From contig NZAC01000024.1 in the NCBI GenBank assembly GCA_002686085.1, positions 42,912 to 75,326 on the forward strand: 32,415 nucleotides of DNA, written 5' to 3'. This document shows positions 8,978 to 16,942 of the stretch, piece after piece. A program made the position numbers and the translations under genes. The stretch's first letter is position 1. Every line of letters starts with the position of its first letter. The DNA comes from Roseibacillus sp. (GTDB taxonomy: Bacteria; Verrucomicrobiota; Verrucomicrobiia; Verrucomicrobiales; Akkermansiaceae). The notes beneath the pieces were generated by a model that was not told the origin of the DNA, did not search any database, and saw nothing but the letters and a program-made list of their open reading frames with translations.

Positions 8978-9253
8978 ATGGCTAATTCAAAATCAGCGCT
9001 CAAGCGGGTTCGGCAGGCAGCACGTCGGACCGATCGCAACAAGACACTCAGAACGAGGGTGAAGTCCCTTAGGAAGAAGACGCTCGAGGCTGCTGAAGCT
9101 GGGAATGCAGAAGAGGCGCAGAGCGGCATGAAGCAGCTGGCCTCGGCGGTTGATAGAGCAACGCTTAAGGGGCTCTACCACAAAAACAAGGGAGCCAACA
9201 TCAAGAGAAAGACAGTCAAGGCAATCAAGGCTGCAGCCGGTTCCGCTTCCTGA
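8978..9253 (+). CDS. rpsT: 30S ribosomal protein S20
   Basis: Small basic protein of the 30S subunit that binds 16S rRNA. It begins MANSKSALKRVRQAARR, the family's N-terminal signature, and keeps the Lys/Arg-rich helical pattern through NKGANIKRKT near the C-terminus. The 91-residue length is typical. It is preceded by its own strong promoter-like sequence, and a short zinc-ribbon gene follows 72 nt later. The identification is certain from the termini and composition. Confidence 0.96.
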   Translation: MANSKSALKRVRQAARRTDRNKTLRTRVKSLRKKTLEAAEAGNAEEAQSGMKQLASAVDRATLKGLYHKNKGANIKRKTVKAIKAAAGSAS

Positions 9254-9325
9254 CTGATCTTGATTCGACCTGAGCTGCTCTATCCTTGGAGTTGCTCAAA
9301 TTGAATCACGAATGCCCTAAGCGTT

Positions 9326-9553
9326 GTGGAAACTGCTTCAAGCGAGCGTCTTGCCAAGGCAAAGGAAATTGCTTCGAACCCTGGGGAATACCAGGTCTGC
9401 GAAGGCTGCGAATCGATTGTAGGCCTCACCACAGCGGTATGTCCAAATTGCCACAGCTATCGCTTCGATAGAAGTTCAGCCCGGGTCGTTGACCAAGCTC
9501 TTCTGTTGGGTTCTCGTGAAAAGCGCTCAGTTACCGCTGAGGACCTTGCCTGA
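9326..9553 (+). CDS. Small double-CxxC (zinc-ribbon) protein of unknown function
   Basis: 75-residue acidic to neutral protein with one predicted zinc ribbon: Cys25-x2-Cys28 in VCEGCES and Cys39-x2-Cys42 in VCPNCHSYRFD. A short helical N-terminal region (SSERLAKAKEIASNP) precedes it and a charged helical tail follows. From memory, similar short proteins with the CEGC...CPNCH.YRF pattern occur in Verrucomicrobiota; their role is unknown to me. The only usual start in frame is GTG at 9326, since an in-frame stop lies at 9302. No clear ribosome binding site precedes it, so initiation may be weak or use an atypical codon upstream (the frame is open from 9305). The position just behind rpsT suggests co-transcription. 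The strict cysteine pattern supports a real gene. Confidence 0.72.
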   Translation: METASSERLAKAKEIASNPGEYQVCEGCESIVGLTTAVCPNCHSYRFDRSSARVVDQALLLGSREKRSVTAEDLA

Positions 9554-9571
9554 GACCAAGCGGCGTTTCCG

Positions 9572-11956
9572 TTAGCGAAAGCTGACAGGGAGTGTGCTGC
9601 TGAGGTGGTCCAAGGCCTTCTGGTGGGCCGCATCAACCTCCTTACTCGTTAGAGTATTGTCGTCGGACCGATAGTGAAAGGTATAGGCGAGAGATTTTCT
9701 CCCTGCATCCAATTGTTTTCCCGTCGGGTCCCGGAATACATCAAAGCATCCAAATGAGACTAGAAGTGGCTCATTGATTTTCCGGATGGCCTTTTCGATA
9801 TCGGCGTTGGGTAGGTCCGACGGAACCTCCATGGCTGCGTCCCGAGAGGAGCCGGGGAATTGAGGAAGCTCTTTAATATGTGAACTTCTTTTCCGAAGAT
9901 CGCATACTTTATTGAGGTCCAGTTCTACAAGGTAGACGGGGAATCCCAAGTCCAGTTCGCGACCACGGGAGAGTGATAGCTGCGCAAAAGACCCGATCGT
10001 TTTTCCGTTGGCTAGAACCTGAGCGCTCAGGAGAAAATTTCCCGGCTTCACCGGCGAAAGCTGGACTGCTACACCCGGGAGAAGCGATGCAAGAGCACCT
10101 TTCAGGTCGAATGCATTTGTCATTTCGCCATCCTTATCCTGCCATGAGCTCGGGCTTCTCCGTCCGCCGAGGATAATCCCGACAACGTCAGTTTCCAAGT
10201 CAGTGGCCTTTCCCCCCCCGGCATTGCGAAAGCATCTCCCAATTTCAAAAAAGCGGATCTCCTTTGCGCCTTGTCTGACATTCCGACTTGCGGTTGAGAG
10301 AAGAGCGGGGCTCAGGCTCGGGCGCATCACACTGTGATCTTCGCTAAGGGGTAGCCGGACCTTTATCACGTCTCCTTCCTGAAGAGGTCTGAGAGGCAGG
10401 GCATCACGCAGTTGATCTTCAGAAATCAACTTGATGGACTGAGCTTCAAAAAAGCCCTGTGCTACCAACTGTTTTTTAAGGTCGATTTCGAGGTCGTATC
10501 GCTCGTCAATCTTCCCGGGAGAAGTAGAGGGGGCGAGATTCCGAGAGGGGATAGAATCGAGGCCATTGACTCGAACGACCTCCTCCACAAGATCCACGTG
10601 TCGTTGAAGGTCCATTCGGTAGCTCGGAATTTGCCACTGGTTGTCTCCCTCGTGAATCAGCCCGAGGCGTTCAAGGGCCCTATGAGCAGAATCCATGGAA
10701 ATAGCTCCCCCAACCGTCTGATGAAACCGTTCCGGATCGAGTGAGACTGTACCCGTCAATACCGGTGCAACCCCGACAAAGGCAGTAGGGCCATCAATGA
10801 CTCCGCCCGCCAGCTCGGTAATGAGTTTCAACGCAAGCGCAGAGGCATTGGTTGCTCCTTGAGGGTCGACTCCTCTTTCAAACCTGTATGATGAATCAGA
10901 GTGCAGGTTAAGTCGTCGTGCAGTCCTCCTAATGCTAGGTGGATCAAACCATGCAGACTCAAGGATTACCTCGGTGGTAGAATTGGTAACACCCGAAGTT
11001 TCTCCTCCCATCACTCCGCCCAGGGCGAGGGCGTTTCCTGACTCATCCGAGATCACGCAATCAGAGGTTTCAAGATCATAGCTCTGCTCGTCGAGCGCGG
11101 CGAAGGATTCATTTTCGTGCGCGTAGCGAACCCTGATTCCGCCCTTTACCTCGGCAGCGTCGAAGGCATGAAGAGGATGGCCGACCTCGTGGAGAATGAA
11201 GTTTGTTATGTCGACAATATTGTTGATCGGGCGAAGGCCAATCGCCTCCAGCCTCTCCTTCAACCAAGACGGACTTTCGGTCACCTTAACGTCTCTGATT
11301 CTTGTGGCGGTATAAAAGGCGCATACTTCCTGCCCTTCGAGAGAGAGAGCCTTGTCAGCGGCCTTGAGCTCAATAGCTGGAATATCAATCGCCCTGATCT
11401 GCCGGCCGGTGAGTGCCGAGACCTCCCTCGCCATGCCGAAATGGCTAAGCAGGTCTGGACGATTGGGGGTTACTTCGATTTCAAAGATGGTGTCGTCGTC
11501 CACGAATTGTCGGAGAGGCTTACCTGTCTGCCACTCGGCAGGCAAAATCATCAGCCCGCTATGATCGGAGCCGAGTCCCACTTCGACTGCAGAGCAGAGC
11601 ATCCCTCGGGATTCTACTTTCCGCATGACGGTCTCTTTTATCTCAAATCCCCCGGGCAGCACAGCACCTGGAAGCGCACATGGAACTTTGTCTCCTACCT
11701 TGTAGTTTTTAGCTCCGCATACGATCTGCCGAAGCTCAGGTTCCCCGGCGTCTACCTTTGTCACACTGAGCCGGTCAGCGTTAGGGTGTTGTTCACTCGC
11801 AACCACCTCGGCAACAACCACCAGATCAGAAGCGACGCCTTGTTCGGTGATACCCTCTACTTCTACGCCGGCAAAGGTCAGGATATCATCGAACTCGCTG
11901 TTGCTGAGATCCGTGACATCGAGATGCGAATTGAGCCATTTTTTGGAGATTAGCAT
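9572..11956 (-). CDS. pheT: Phenylalanyl-tRNA synthetase beta subunit
   Basis: Large subunit of the (alpha-beta)2 PheRS that charges tRNA-Phe; the beta subunit carries the editing site. The 794 residues contain the full domain set: N-terminal strand, EMAP-like tRNA-binding OB domain (about 40-150), B3/B4 editing domain (about 210-360), B5 domain (about 405-475, with VDLVEEVVRVNG), synthetase-like core and the C-terminal ferredoxin-fold anticodon-binding domain (about 700-794, ending SSTLPVSFR). No truncation is visible. It lies 65 nt downstream of pheS and converges on the zinc-ribbon gene with 18 nt between the stop codons. A long plus-strand open frame (11117-11953) inside it is antisense and is not a gene. 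Confidence 0.96.
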   Translation of the reverse strand: MLISKKWLNSHLDVTDLSNSEFDDILTFAGVEVEGITEQGVASDLVVVAEVVASEQHPNADRLSVTKVDAGEPELRQIVCGAKNYKVGDKVPCALPGAVLPGGFEIKETVMRKVESRGMLCSAVEVGLGSDHSGLMILPAEWQTGKPLRQFVDDDTIFEIEVTPNRPDLLSHFGMAREVSALTGRQIRAIDIPAIELKAADKALSLEGQEVCAFYTATRIRDVKVTESPSWLKERLEAIGLRPINNIVDITNFILHEVGHPLHAFDAAEVKGGIRVRYAHENESFAALDEQSYDLETSDCVISDESGNALALGGVMGGETSGVTNSTTEVILESAWFDPPSIRRTARRLNLHSDSSYRFERGVDPQGATNASALALKLITELAGGVIDGPTAFVGVAPVLTGTVSLDPERFHQTVGGAISMDSAHRALERLGLIHEGDNQWQIPSYRMDLQRHVDLVEEVVRVNGLDSIPSRNLAPSTSPGKIDERYDLEIDLKKQLVAQGFFEAQSIKLISEDQLRDALPLRPLQEGDVIKVRLPLSEDHSVMRPSLSPALLSTASRNVRQGAKEIRFFEIGRCFRNAGGGKATDLETDVVGIILGGRRSPSSWQDKDGEMTNAFDLKGALASLLPGVAVQLSPVKPGNFLLSAQVLANGKTIGSFAQLSLSRGRELDLGFPVYLVELDLNKVCDLRKRSSHIKELPQFPGSSRDAAMEVPSDLPNADIEKAIRKINEPLLVSFGCFDVFRDPTGKQLDAGRKSLAYTFHYRSDDNTLTSKEVDAAHQKALDHLSSTLPVSFR

Positions 11957-12021
11957 TTCTTTGAGGTCTGAAAGGTTAGCGACAAGGCGAGTGATCTATA
12001 TCCTGCCCGCTCAGCGTGGGC

Positions 12022-13038
12022 TCAGGCGAATTGGGAGAGGAATCGTGCATCGTTCTCGATCAGAAGACGGATATCCTTGATTCCCCACTGAATCATGGCG
12101 AGGCGGTCGAGGCCCATACCGAATGCATAGCCAGTGACCTTGTCAGGGTTGTAGAAGTGGTCACCTCGCACCTTGCATATTTCCTCGAAGACTGCCGGAT
12201 CCACCATTCCACAACCCGCAACTTCAATCCATCTTGGCTCCTCGCCCTTGAGTTTAAGCAGGGCATCGATTTCAAAACTGGGCTCAGTGAAGGGGAAAAA
12301 ATGAGGACGGAATCGAACCTGAGTTTCCTCGCCGAACATAGCTCGATAAAAGAATTCCAGAGTTCCCTTGAGATCGCCAATCTGGACATCGTGGTCGACA
12401 TAAAGTCCCTCCAATTGATTGAATGCAGGAAGGTGTGTCTTGTCGACCTCGTCACGTCGATAGCATGATCCGGGAGCGATGACCCGGACCGGAGGAACCT
12501 CATCTTCCATGGTACGAACCTGAACTGTGGATGTGTGTGTTCGTAGCAGTTTTCCACTATCGAAGTAGAAGGTGTCCTTTTCGTTTCGGGCTGGATGCTC
12601 AGGGGGGGTATTTAGCGCATCGAAGCAGTGAAACTCCGTTTCAATCTCAGGCCCCTCGGCCAGCGAAAAACCAAGCCTTCTTAGAATGTTGATGGCGCGA
12701 TCCTTTACGAGGGTGAGAGGGTGGAGATTGCCGGGATGAAGAGGTAGTCCAGGGAGAGAAAGGTCGATGCCCTCCACCGAGGCAGAATCGGCATGGTCCT
12801 GGATCACTCTGCCCTTGGTGTCGAGGGCGTCAGTGATGGCCGCTCGAGTGGTGTTTAGTAACTGTCCAATTACGGGCTTATCCTCCTTGGAAAGATTTTT
12901 CATTCCAGCCGAGGCCGCGGTCAAACGGCCTTTTTTCCCCAGAAACGCGATGCGGACCTCCTCGAGTTCCTGCTCACCTGCTGCGGTCTCAATAGCCGAA
13001 AGGGCGTCAGTTTGGATATTGGCGATCTCTTCTTTCAT
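12022..13038 (-). CDS. pheS: Phenylalanyl-tRNA synthetase alpha subunit
   Basis: Catalytic subunit of class IIc PheRS, making phenylalanyl-adenylate and transferring Phe to tRNA. The N-terminal coiled coil that contacts tRNA spans about 1-85. Class II motif 2 is seen as YRRDEVDKTHLPAFNQLEG (193-211) and motif 3 as GYAFGMGLDRLAM (303-315). The Phe-binding FHCFDALNTPPEHPARN-type segment lies at about 136-152. At 338 residues it has normal length and begins MKEEI at the first possible ATG. It is followed by pheT after 65 nt and preceded by rplT with a 199-nt gap that contains a strong hairpin, so it may be partly uncoupled from the ribosomal genes. Confidence 0.96.
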   Translation of the reverse strand: MKEEIANIQTDALSAIETAAGEQELEEVRIAFLGKKGRLTAASAGMKNLSKEDKPVIGQLLNTTRAAITDALDTKGRVIQDHADSASVEGIDLSLPGLPLHPGNLHPLTLVKDRAINILRRLGFSLAEGPEIETEFHCFDALNTPPEHPARNEKDTFYFDSGKLLRTHTSTVQVRTMEDEVPPVRVIAPGSCYRRDEVDKTHLPAFNQLEGLYVDHDVQIGDLKGTLEFFYRAMFGEETQVRFRPHFFPFTEPSFEIDALLKLKGEEPRWIEVAGCGMVDPAVFEEICKVRGDHFYNPDKVTGYAFGMGLDRLAMIQWGIKDIRLLIENDARFLSQFA

Positions 13039-13184
13039 CGGGACGAATACGGGAAAGGGTTCTTCTCAGTCAGATATCACCGGCTCCTCGCGACAGATTC
13101 ATGACTGGGGGTGGAGAGACATGGTTCTGGTGGTCTAGGAGATCTGGAATTTCGGTCGAAGTGGAGGCTTATGCCGTAAACAGC

Positions 13185-13209
13185 ACAGGGTCGCACGTAG
13201 CGACCCTGT
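13185..13209 (-). terminator. Hairpin between rplT and pheS: possible terminator or attenuator
   Basis: A perfect 9-bp inverted repeat, ACAGGGTCG / CGACCCTGT with a 7-nt loop, starts 29 nt after the rplT stop on the minus strand. The bases after it, GCTGTTTAC, give only a poor U-tract, so it may be a partial terminator, an attenuator or an RNA-stability element controlling read-through into pheST. No Phe-rich leader peptide is visible in the gap. Confidence 0.45.
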
Positions 13210-13237
13210 AGGAAACTGCAGCTTTCAAGATCGGGAC

Positions 13238-13606
13238 TCAGGCTGCCTTGCCTTCCAGGGCCATCTTGGCCTTGTCAAAGATGGCATCGAACGCAGCAGG
13301 GTCATTTACCGAGAGGTCAGCTAGGATCTTTCGGTCGACCTCGACGCTTGCCGCGTTGAGGCCCTCCATAAATCGGGAATAGGTCAGCCCACGCTCTCGG
13401 ACCGCGGCGCTGATACGCTGAATCCAGAGACGCCGGAATTGGCTTTTACGCTTTTTGCGGTCGTAATACTCGTGTTGCTGAGCCTTGTAGACAGCATCCT
13501 TGGCATAACGGTAGAGCTTCGAACGGAAGCCCCGGAATCCTTTCGCACGAAGCAGGACTCTTTTACGTCGTTTACGACTGGCTGGACCATTGGTTGCGCG
13601 TGGCAT
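13238..13606 (-). CDS. rplT: 50S ribosomal protein L20
   Basis: Early-assembly 23S rRNA-binding protein; in several bacteria it also represses its own operon. Signature features are the start MPRATNG, the very basic helical arm SRKRRKRVLLRAKGFRG, and the globular segment SQFRRLWIQRISAAVRERGL. The 122-residue length matches the family. The gene follows rpmI with an unusually long gap of 141 nt containing short inverted repeats (for example AACGCC/GGCGTT at 13699-13715), which could be an L20 control site; this is speculative. Start is secure from the family N-terminus, with a purine-rich AGAAAGAAAAAGAA before it. Confidence 0.96.
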   Translation of the reverse strand: MPRATNGPASRKRRKRVLLRAKGFRGFRSKLYRYAKDAVYKAQQHEYYDRKKRKSQFRRLWIQRISAAVRERGLTYSRFMEGLNAASVEVDRKILADLSVNDPAAFDAIFDKAKMALEGKAA

Positions 13607-13747
13607 TTCTTTTTCTTTCTGAAGCGAACTGTTTTAGTAGTCCTCCCACAGTCTCATTCGCTCATATCCCGCATGGACGGGAAGGCTGTGTAAGAGGCAA
13701 CGCCCGGATGGCGTTTATGTCCCGTGGCAGCGAGAGAGAAGCTCTTC

Positions 13748-13957
13748 TCAAGAGAAAGGCAGGTTCGCCCTTACGTTTTTGAGATCTGCTTCGGAGACAA
13801 GTGTAGCTTTACCGAGGTTCCGCTTACGCTTACGATTCTTTTTCTGAAGAATGTGGCGCTTACCTTGTTTCCGCCGCAATATTTTGCCGGAACCAGTCAC
13901 TTTAAAACGTTTAGCGACGGCTTTCCGGGTTTTGGCTTTTCCTGCAGCGCGAGCCAT
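13748..13957 (-). CDS. rpmI: 50S ribosomal protein L35
   Basis: Small, highly basic large-subunit protein. The 69 residues carry the family pattern [20 protein letters not shown] and [16 protein letters not shown]. Normal order in many bacteria is infC-rpmI-rplT; here the upstream neighbour is a lipoprotein gene and infC is not adjacent. The 123-nt leader between that gene and the rpmI start may carry a promoter or control element, but I could not assign one. Identification is secure. Confidence 0.95.
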   Translation of the reverse strand: MARAAGKAKTRKAVAKRFKVTGSGKILRRKQGKRHILQKKNRKRKRNLGKATLVSEADLKNVRANLPFS

Positions 13958-14080
13958 GGGGCGCGGAGGCTATCCGCCGACAGTGGGATTTCAAGGGATT
14001 TTACGGTTTTTTGCAGATTTAAAAGAGATTGCCCCCCGTCAGGCAGCAAAGTCTTATCAGGAAAGTGTCCTGAGGAGTCC

Positions 14081-14731
14081 TTATCGCCTCCGTGGTTGGA
14101 GGATTTCGCCTCCAATCTGGCGGTTTTCGTGGATCTGAAGATAATGAAGGGCCCTTTCGGCCCTGCTAGCCGTCGGGTCCTTCAAATAGGGCTCCAGCTG
14201 GGTCGAGAGCACTTCGAAGACAGAGGTTAGGTCCAATTTCCACATTCCGTCTTCCCGGATGAAAGAGACGAGGGCCTCATCATGCTTCTCGCCCGGAGCG
14301 AGAAAGACAGTAGCGGCTGCTTCCTCTCCAGATTTCCTGATAAGAATCTCTCCGATATCCAGGAAGTGGGGCGCTCCGCCCGGAAAGGTCATAGAGTCGA
14401 AGGCCTCCCGGACAATCATTTGGCTCGTTGTCGTATTCAGTTCCTCCGGGCTGTATTTGTGTCGAAGCGAGAGACAGGCGAAGAGGGCGAAGGGAGGGAG
14501 GTCGCTCAAGCGCTTTTCATCTGCATTAAGAAGGTGGGGGAGAAGCCGATCATAGTAGTCGAACGTTCTCTGGCTGACATAGTGGAGGGCCTCCTCGCCT
14601 CTTTGCGCGTAAAACGCCTGACTAAACTCTACGAATGACAGACGGATTTCCGTTCGTTGCTTATTAAGTGACTCCCCGCAGGAGGAAAGAAGAGTCAGTC
14701 CGAGTAGCCCAATGAGACCGCCTGCCCTCAT
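14081..14731 (-). CDS. Putative lipoprotein of unknown function
   Basis: 216-residue predicted lipoprotein. The short signal peptide ends in the lipobox LLSSC with Cys18. The mature part alternates helical segments (SFVEFSQAFYAQRGEEALHYV, about 32-52) with beta segments such as AAATVFLAPGEKHDEALVSFIREDGMWKLDL (about 138-168). That order, with a final DGxWKL strand, resembles NTF2-like/DUF4878-type small periplasmic domains, but this is only a structural guess. The ATG overlaps the stop of selA by ATGA, so it is translationally coupled to selA and probably co-expressed. No functional link with selenocysteine synthesis is evident. It lies directly upstream of rpmI. Confidence 0.75.
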   Translation of the reverse strand: MRAGGLIGLLGLTLLSSCGESLNKQRTEIRLSFVEFSQAFYAQRGEEALHYVSQRTFDYYDRLLPHLLNADEKRLSDLPPFALFACLSLRHKYSPEELNTTTSQMIVREAFDSMTFPGGAPHFLDIGEILIRKSGEEAAATVFLAPGEKHDEALVSFIREDGMWKLDLTSVFEVLSTQLEPYLKDPTASRAERALHYLQIHENRQIGGEILQPRRR

Positions 14732-16098
14732 CGCAGAACCTCAAGGAGAACGTTGACGATGCTTTGGTCCTGCGACGGGAAGACCGTGCGCAGGTTGAGA
14801 AGAAAGGTGTCATCACTGACATAACCGACGACGGCAGGGTTGGCGCGCCTCAGGCTGTGAGCGAGTTTTTTGAGAGACGTTCCATCTGATTCGATCTGCA
14901 GGGCGATGGATGGGATTTCCGCGCGAGGCATGGTGCCCCCTCCGGTTCGGGAGAGTGCTTCCACGATGGTGATTCGGGGCGAGAGGTCTTTTAGTTGAGA
15001 GGAGATCTTCTCCGCACGAACACGAAGTTCTTGCACGGGCGTGGAGAGGAAATCGAGGACGGGAAGACGGGGCTTTGTGTTGCCCTTGCACGCGAGGTAG
15101 TCGTCGATGCACTCCTGCAATACTGTGAGGATGAGCTTGTCACAGCGGACTGCCCGGAAGAAAGGCTCAGACTTGATACGGCCTACCAAGTCTGCATTTC
15201 CAGCGATGACTCCTGCCTGGGGGCCACCAAGAAGCTTGTCCCCTGAAAATATAACAAGATCGATGCCGTTACGTAGGGCATCCTGCGGGGTTGGTTCATG
15301 ATCGATGGGCGCGAGCTGATCAGTGTGCATGACCGCTCCCGATCCAAGGTCCTCAACAAGGGGAATGCCGTGATCGTGGGCGAGGGCTGAAATCTCAGTG
15401 ACGTCGGGCTCATCAGTGAATCCTTCGAGGTAAAAATTGGACCGGTGCACCTTGAGGATCAGGGCCGTGCGGTTACTGATGGCATTGGCGTAATCCTTGA
15501 GATGGGTTTTGTTAGTGGCTCCCACCTCAACCAGTTTCGCCCCGGAAGTCTCGAGAACCTCAGGGATACGGAAACCACCCCCAATTTCTACCAGTTCTCC
15601 CCGGCTCACTATCACCTCGTTTTTTTCGGAAGAGATCAGAGTGCGCAGCGTGAGGACGAGGGCCGCGGCGCAATTATTGACCGCGGTAGCAGCCTCGGTC
15701 TCCAGGAGAACGGCAAGTGCGGTTTCGAGGTAGCCCGCCCGCTTTCCCCGTTTCCCGTCCAGGAGGTTGAATTCGAGGTTGGAGTAGCCCGTGGCGATCT
15801 CGCTTAAGGTTTCAGATGCACGTTGGCCGAGAGGAGACCGACCGAGGTTGGTATGAATGATCACTCCTGTGGCGTTGATGACAGGCTGGAGCCTCGAAGA
15901 AGAAAAATCCTGAAGGCCACGTTGGATTTCCTGCTCGATGGAAGCTTTATCGGCAACTTCTCCTTCGGCGAGCCGTGTGCGCCATTCAGCTAGACGGCGT
16001 TTGACAAATCCCGTGACAAGAGGACGAGGAAGATTGCTCTCTCCCGTGAGGTGCTTGGAGAGCGTCTCTACGGAGGGCAGTTGACGGAAGTCGGGCAT
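14728..16098 (-). CDS. selA: L-seryl-tRNA(Sec) selenium transferase (selenocysteine synthase)
   Basis: PLP enzyme that converts Ser-tRNA(Sec) to Sec-tRNA(Sec) using selenophosphate, the last step before selenocysteine insertion. The 456 residues match family length. Diagnostic segments are INATGVIIHTNLGRSPL (about 74-90), GKRGKRAGYLE (115-125) and the PLP-lysine motif FSGDKLLGGPQAG with Lys288. The N-terminal helical tRNA-binding region (LPSVETLSKHL...) is present, which separates true SelA from short SelA-like proteins. It sits 30 nt after the rhomboid-like gene and overlaps the lipoprotein gene by 4 nt. No selB, selD, tRNA-Sec or obvious selenoprotein gene lies in the window. Confidence 0.94.
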   Translation of the reverse strand: MPDFRQLPSVETLSKHLTGESNLPRPLVTGFVKRRLAEWRTRLAEGEVADKASIEQEIQRGLQDFSSSRLQPVINATGVIIHTNLGRSPLGQRASETLSEIATGYSNLEFNLLDGKRGKRAGYLETALAVLLETEAATAVNNCAAALVLTLRTLISSEKNEVIVSRGELVEIGGGFRIPEVLETSGAKLVEVGATNKTHLKDYANAISNRTALILKVHRSNFYLEGFTDEPDVTEISALAHDHGIPLVEDLGSGAVMHTDQLAPIDHEPTPQDALRNGIDLVIFSGDKLLGGPQAGVIAGNADLVGRIKSEPFFRAVRCDKLILTVLQECIDDYLACKGNTKPRLPVLDFLSTPVQELRVRAEKISSQLKDLSPRITIVEALSRTGGGTMPRAEIPSIALQIESDGTSLKKLAHSLRRANPAVVGYVSDDTFLLNLRTVFPSQDQSIVNVLLEVLR

Positions 16099-16128
16099 GT
16101 CACAAAAAGGGAGAGGGGCCGAGGGTAA

Positions 16129-16914
16129 TCAGTCGAGGCATTTACTGCAAAGCTCTTGATCTTCTTCGGTAACTCGGAACTCCCGTTCAGGATGAGAGGA
16201 ATCCGTGGCGCCACACTGGGCACAATGGTGAAACGCCTGCCCTTCTGGCAGGACACCTTGCTGGAATTTAGCCCTCCGTGCCACGGTCTGACCACGGGTC
16301 ACATACCATTTGAGCAGACGAGGGAACGCCCAGAACAGGTAGGGCAGGGTGGGCAGCAATGTTATGGGAGCGTAACTAGGGGCCTGGAGCACGCCTATGA
16401 GCAATATGCCTCCCGAGATTAATCCAAGAACCCAAACCTTGATTGGGAGGATGAGAAACAAGTGGAATTCCACGCGGGGGAACAAGGTGGCAAAAGCAAA
16501 AAACAGTTGCGCGTAAAGGGTAATTCCCCCGAATCCTCCCGGGCCTTTGCCGAGAAATTGAGCGAAAATCATGCATGCGAGCACGGAGTAGACGTAGATC
16601 GAGGCCTTCAACTCTCCCCACGCCTCCTCGAGGCCATCGTTGAACATGAAGGTGATCCTCATGGCGAAAAACATAAACAAGGCGGACAGAAGGGGCGATC
16701 CGCCGGGGGGAACTGGGGGGAGGGCAGCAAATGAAATCACACGCCAGTATTCTCCAGATACAATCCGCTGATAATCAAAGGCGAAGGAACCGGCAGATGA
16801 CGGCAGGAACACCAGAAGCAAGAAAACAAAGACATGAATAATGCCAATTGCCCTGATGAGCCCGGGAAAGGCCATCCACCTGATTTTCGGCTCCAGCGAT
16901 TTGAAGAGGGGCAC
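16129..16914 (-). CDS. Rhomboid-like membrane protein with C-terminal zinc ribbon, probably not a protease
   Basis: 261-residue integral membrane protein with about six hydrophobic segments (about 20-38, 74-90, 104-120, 127-145, 152-176, 182-200). The segment GEYWRVISF (54-62) matches the G-x-x-WR-hhT/S motif that opens the L1 loop of rhomboids and Derlin/TMEM115-like relatives. The catalytic GxSG serine and the partner histidine of rhomboid proteases are not seen: the corresponding stretch reads GGFGGITLYAQ. A cytosolic C-terminal tail contains two CxxC pairs, Cys231/Cys234 (CAQC) and Cys256/Cys259 (CSKC), a probable zinc ribbon. It is first in the minus-strand block leading to selA and starts only 28 nt from the divergent gcvT frame. 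A membrane chaperone or quality-control role is possible but unproven. Confidence 0.75.
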   Translation of the reverse strand: MPLFKSLEPKIRWMAFPGLIRAIGIIHVFVFLLLVFLPSSAGSFAFDYQRIVSGEYWRVISFAALPPVPPGGSPLLSALFMFFAMRITFMFNDGLEEAWGELKASIYVYSVLACMIFAQFLGKGPGGFGGITLYAQLFFAFATLFPRVEFHLFLILPIKVWVLGLISGGILLIGVLQAPSYAPITLLPTLPYLFWAFPRLLKWYVTRGQTVARRAKFQQGVLPEGQAFHHCAQCGATDSSHPEREFRVTEEDQELCSKCLD

Positions 16915-16942
16915 AGAAGGAAGAAAGGGCGGGAAGCGCTGA

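Noticed and set aside
11117-11953. 278-codon open frame on the plus strand inside pheT
   Set aside because: Exactly antisense to the conserved pheT reading frame, no ribosome binding site, no recognisable domain; a by-product of pheT codon use.
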